Assembly: GCF_010731815.2 (NCBI RefSeq)
Contig: NZ_AP022592.1
Location: forward strand, 1 to 64,000
Direction: 5' to 3'
Source of the DNA: Mycolicibacterium arabiense
Lineage (GTDB): Bacteria; Actinomycetota; Actinomycetes; Mycobacteriales; Mycobacteriaceae
Length of the DNA stretch: 64,000 nt
The notes beneath the pieces are model-generated. The model saw nothing but the letters and a program-made list of their open reading frames with translations, was not told where the DNA came from and ran no database searches. A program made the position numbers and the translations under genes. The first letter of the stretch is position 1, and every line of letters begins with the position of its first letter. Of this stretch, positions 60,750-64,000 are shown piece after piece.

Positions 60750-63077
60750 GTGAGCGAACGGCCGCTGCACTTCACCGTCGACGCGCAGCTGCTTCAGGAA
60801 CTCGGCGAGCGGCTCGTCGGACGCCCCTACATCGCGTTGGCCGAACTGATCAAGAACGCCTACGACGCCGACGCCACGCGCGTCGAGATCTCCGCATCCC
60901 ACGACTGCATCGTCGTCAGCGACAACGGGCACGGCATGTCCGAACGGGAGTTCACCAACACGTGGATGCGGGTCGGGTCCACCCACAAGGCCCGGCAGCG
61001 TCACTCGCGGTCCTTCAAACGGGAGATGACCGGGTCCAAGGGCGTGGGCCGGTTGGCGGTGCAGCTATTGGCGCGCGACACCACGATCGTGACCGCGGGC
61101 GGGGATGGGAACTCCGGACAGCGGCTCGAAGCGAGGGTGAACTGGGACGACGCCACCCGTGAGGGTGATCTAACCTCGGTGACGGTTCCAGTCACGACCG
61201 GCTCCGCGGGCAACCCCGAGTTCGCTGGTGGTTCTACGAACGGCACGCGGGTGGAGCTGCGCCGTCTCAGTCAGGTGTGGACCGCCCGCGACTTTCGCCA
61301 CCTGGCTCAGGAGATCTGGGCGTTGCAGCCGCCCCACGACGTCGACCCCGACTCTCCGGAGAGATTCCAGATCGTGTTCGACAGCGATCTGCAGGACGCC
61401 TACGACGCGTTCAGCGCCCAGATGCGGGCGATTCTCGACATCTGGTCGGCGCAGCTGACCGCCAAGCTGGTCGACGTCACCGAGTTTCAGGGCACCGTCG
61501 TTGGTGACCTTCCAATGAGACTGTCCGACACCGACGACGACCTGCCCGACCTGGAGACCTCCGACGAGGGACCCACCGGGGTGCGGGTACGCGAAGGGCT
61601 CGACGACAGAGTGCTCGAAGTCAAGGTCCGGTTGCGCGATCAGGAACCGGTGACCGTCGGATTCCTGGTGCGGGGTTGCCAGATCCACCGGATGCGTTGC
61701 GACATCAGGGTGTTTACCCTTCAGCAGCGACAAGCCGGCAACGTCAAGGTGTCTCAGGCGCGGCAGTACCTCGAGCGTTTCGGCGGGATCGGGGTCAGCG
61801 ACGGGGCCTTCCGACTGCCCTACTACGGGCCCGATCAGGACTGGATCGACCTCGAAGGCTCGCATTCCGCGCGCCGGTCGACCTCGAAGTTGCTGCCCGC
61901 CGAACTGAACGTTCAACGCGGTCTGCTCAACCTGCCCACCAACCGCAGGGTCTACGGGCGGGTGGTGATTAACACCGCCGAGGAGCAGCGGTGGTTCCGT
62001 CGACGCGAGCAACTGCGGGCAGGCTCCGACACCGTCATGGAACCGCCGCTGAGCATCCAGATCACCCGCGACCGCCTCGTCCCCAACGACGCCTACGAGC
62101 GGATGCGCGTCATGGTCCGCGCCGTGATGGACGTCTATGCGATGGAGGAGACCAAGCGCCGTTTGGAAGCGACCCGCGACAAGCGCCGCGACAATCCCAG
62201 CTCCCCGACCGACGCCCTCGCCGACGTCAGCACCGCAGTCGAGGAAGTCGCGGCCCACCTGCCCGAGCGGACCGTCCGCGAGATCACCGCCAAGGTCGAC
62301 GCCGCCTCGCGCAGCGTGCGGGCGTTGCAGGAATCCACCCGTGAACACGCCGCCCTGCTGGGTGCCCTGGCGACCGCGGGCATCTCGGCGATGGCCTACA
62401 GCCACGAACTGAGCCGACAGAGGATCGGTCTCGACGACGTCGTCGAGCGGCTGCGGTCCCTGCTCGACGACCTGCCCACCGAGCGGCACGACGACGCACG
62501 CGTCGTCGTCGACGATCTCGACGCGTGGCTGCGCCGCGCCGCGGGTCTGCGCAAACTGCTTCAACCGGTGCTGGATGAGGAGACCCGCAAGGACGAGAAG
62601 TCCCGCGGTGCGTTCAATGTGCTCAGGGGTGTCCGCGACAACGTCACGCCGGTCGCGCGTGGCATCACGATCGACCTGAGCGCAGTGCCCCGCGGGTTGA
62701 TGCTGCCCGCGGCGAGTGCGGCGGCGTGGTGGGCGGTATTTCAGAACCTGTTCATCAACTCCTTCAACGCCTTGTTCAACGCCCACCAGCCCGCCATCGC
62801 CGTCGACGGGGGCAGCGGCGACGACGGCCGGGAGTGGGTGCGCGTGCAGGACAACGGCGTCGGAGTGGGATCCGACCTCACCGAGGCCAACCGCTTCTTC
62901 GAACCGTTCCGGCGCAAACTGAACCTGCCACCGGAGAGTGCGGCCCTGGGGTTGGGCGGCACCGGCCTGGGGTTGACCATCGTCAGGATGATCACCGAGG
63001 AAGTCGGTGCTCGGGCTGAATTCACCATCCCCACCGACGACTTCAGCACCGCCGTGACAATCAGTTGGGAACCATGA
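60750..63077 (+). CDS. Double-GHKL protein: MORC/Hsp90-like ATPase plus histidine kinase
   Basis: 775 residues from GTG at 60750, with GGGAG seven bases upstream; ATG 60717 is the alternative. The N-terminal module has a full GHKL fold: LAELIKNAYDADATRVEI (N box), VSDNGHGMS (G1) and GSKGVGRLAVQ (G2), like MORC/Hsp90/MutL. The C-terminal module looks like a sensor kinase: AMAYSHELSRQRIG (candidate phospho-His), NLFINSFNALFNA (N box), VQDNGVGVG (G1) and LGGTGLGLTIVRM (G2). A helical stretch (about residues 470-580) links them. The stop overlaps the start of the receiver gene (ATGA), so a phosphorelay is likely. Confidence 0.78.
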   Translation: MSERPLHFTVDAQLLQELGERLVGRPYIALAELIKNAYDADATRVEISASHDCIVVSDNGHGMSEREFTNTWMRVGSTHKARQRHSRSFKREMTGSKGVGRLAVQLLARDTTIVTAGGDGNSGQRLEARVNWDDATREGDLTSVTVPVTTGSAGNPEFAGGSTNGTRVELRRLSQVWTARDFRHLAQEIWALQPPHDVDPDSPERFQIVFDSDLQDAYDAFSAQMRAILDIWSAQLTAKLVDVTEFQGTVVGDLPMRLSDTDDDLPDLETSDEGPTGVRVREGLDDRVLEVKVRLRDQEPVTVGFLVRGCQIHRMRCDIRVFTLQQRQAGNVKVSQARQYLERFGGIGVSDGAFRLPYYGPDQDWIDLEGSHSARRSTSKLLPAELNVQRGLLNLPTNRRVYGRVVINTAEEQRWFRRREQLRAGSDTVMEPPLSIQITRDRLVPNDAYERMRVMVRAVMDVYAMEETKRRLEATRDKRRDNPSSPTDALADVSTAVEEVAAHLPERTVREITAKVDAASRSVRALQESTREHAALLGALATAGISAMAYSHELSRQRIGLDDVVERLRSLLDDLPTERHDDARVVVDDLDAWLRRAAGLRKLLQPVLDEETRKDEKSRGAFNVLRGVRDNVTPVARGITIDLSAVPRGLMLPAASAAAWWAVFQNLFINSFNALFNAHQPAIAVDGGSGDDGREWVRVQDNGVGVGSDLTEANRFFEPFRRKLNLPPESAALGLGGTGLGLTIVRMITEEVGARAEFTIPTDDFSTAVTISWEP

Positions 63078-64000
63078 CGACCACCGACACCACCACCCCG
63101 ACGATCCTCATCTGCGACGACGACCCTCGCCGCGCCGCAGGATGGCGCGACAAGATTGCCGGCATCGCAGGCATCCGCTCGTTCGACTACGACGTCGTCG
63201 ACGGAGACGAACTCGTCACCGAGATCGAGGTCCTGAGTCGACGGCGCGACGCCGCCCGCGACACCGCTGACCCGTCGGATGCGCCGTCGAAGTTCGACAC
63301 CGCCGACATCGCGATCTTGGACTACGACCTCACCCCCGATGCCTCCATGAAGGAGGACTACCAGCGCGCCGACGACCAGTCCACGTTCGCCGACCTGCAG
63401 GACCGGCTGCGGGGCAACACCGGTGAGATGTTGGCCTATCTGGCCCGGTGCTACTCCGGGGTGGGATACCTGGTGGTCGTCAACCAGGGCGTAGCCGATG
63501 CGGCCTTCGACCTGACCCTGCAGCGCTTCGCGTCGTCGAAGGCCGACCTCAACGTCAGTGCCACCGAGCTGGTGTCTGCAGCGCTGTGGACCGGGCAGCC
63601 TGCAAGCGAGCGGTTCAACGCCTGGTCCTGGCCCAGCCTTCAGGACGCCGCGGAACTGTGGGAGCGCCGCCACGCCGCCATCACCCTGGACGGCAGGGTC
63701 TTCGAAACGCTCGGCCTCGATCCCGAACGCGACCGCCTGGCGCCACGCCAGATCGACGTGCTCACCGAATCCTTGAGCGACGTCACCCCGACCACGCCGG
63801 TGAACCTGAATAGCGTGATCTTCGAGGACCTCGTGTCGTCGTCCCTGGGGCTGCTGCCCAAGGACAAGCAACCCAATCCCGAACTGCGCCGCCGCATCGC
63901 CGCGGCGGCGGTGGGACGGTGGCTCGATCATTGGCTGCTCCCCGGGCAGAACGTATTCATCGACCGACCACACGTCGCGGCCACGTTCCCCTCGGCGCTG
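63074..64000 (+). CDS. Receiver-domain protein with unknown output domain (runs off the right edge)
   Basis: At least 309 residues from ATG at 63074, open at the window end. The receiver part reads TPTILICDDDPRRAAGWRDK and later DIAILDYDLTPDASM, where the Asp in LDYDL is the expected phospho-acceptor. YLVVVNQGVADAAFDLTL sits where the conserved Thr/Lys strand should be. The receiver is unusual, with an insertion of about 40 residues (SRRRDAARDTADPSDAPSKF). The region after it (SWPSLQDAAELWERRHAAIT, then LAPRQIDVLTESL) is not an HTH output I recognise. Partner of the double-GHKL kinase. Confidence 0.72.
   Translation, partial: MTTTDTTTPTILICDDDPRRAAGWRDKIAGIAGIRSFDYDVVDGDELVTEIEVLSRRRDAARDTADPSDAPSKFDTADIAILDYDLTPDASMKEDYQRADDQSTFADLQDRLRGNTGEMLAYLARCYSGVGYLVVVNQGVADAAFDLTLQRFASSKADLNVSATELVSAALWTGQPASERFNAWSWPSLQDAAELWERRHAAITLDGRVFETLGLDPERDRLAPRQIDVLTESLSDVTPTTPVNLNSVIFEDLVSSSLGLLPKDKQPNPELRRRIAAAAVGRWLDHWLLPGQNVFIDRPHVAATFPSAL

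Noticed and set aside
1..64000. tRNA, rRNA, CRISPR arrays, transposases
   Set aside because: I noticed no cloverleaf-like, rRNA-like or regularly spaced repeat sequence and no transposase domain while reading. This was by eye; a tRNAscan, Rfam and ISfinder search would be decisive.

Overview
The window is high-GC actinobacterial DNA and almost certainly comes from a large conjugative plasmid, or an integrated relative, of a Mycobacterium-type host. The evidence is a full plasmid-type ESX (type VII secretion) locus with PE, PPE, Esx and EspG genes, a type IV-like conjugation module with VirB4, VirB6-like, TcpC-like and VirD4-like proteins, a MOB_F relaxase-helicase of about 1950 residues, leaderless promoters, and mycobacterial families such as DUF732. 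I saw no replication initiator, rRNA, tRNA or CRISPR array.

Layout. (1) 1-16058: ESX locus in the order eccB (cut by the left edge), eccC, a small HTH gene, PE, PPE, two Esx genes, espG, espI, eccD, mycP, eccE. Most of these genes carry single-base frameshifts, mainly in homopolymers, with no other visible damage. This is either recent decay or sequencing/assembly error. (2) 16090-23161: accessory island with a DUF732 remnant, a four-gene cassette built around a TPR-CHAT protease (16764-20466), and two divergent HEPN-like genes, one of DUF3644 type. (3) 23243-38660: conjugation module. An HTH/membrane gene pair faces a long plus-strand operon of membrane proteins, TcpC-like, VirB4-like and VirB6-like proteins and, unexpectedly, the ESX chaperone ATPase EccA, then a Ser/Thr kinase and a frameshifted orphan pyrE. 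The coupling ATPase is on the minus strand. (4) 38721-46187: relaxase traA, a candidate oriT region, a small DNA-binding-type protein and an HNH nuclease. (5) 46328-55238: plasmid-biology genes (NrdH redoxin, two ParB-like proteins, a PP-loop PAPS-reductase-like enzyme, an XRE repressor, a large exported protein). Three promoters here share a 17-bp operator. (6) 55229-64000: restriction/defence region with a membrane-anchored Mrr-like nuclease (frameshifted), an N6-adenine methyltransferase, a C5-cytosine methyltransferase fused to a degenerate Vsr domain, a PD-(D/E)XK nuclease, a GIY-YIG protein, a two-headed GHKL ATPase/histidine kinase and a receiver-domain protein that runs off the right edge.

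How the parts fit. ESX and the T4SS-like module together probably form the conjugation machinery, as in other mycobacterial conjugative plasmids that need both; having eccA inside the T4SS operon supports that. TraA plus the VirD4-like ATPase would process and deliver DNA, with oriT most likely just upstream of traA. Two accessory loci are the best candidates for undescribed systems: the CHAT protease / zinc-ribbon / membrane-protein cassette at 16.8-20.5 kb, and the Dcm-Vsr / MTase / nuclease / GHKL-kinase / receiver locus at 56.2-64.0 kb.
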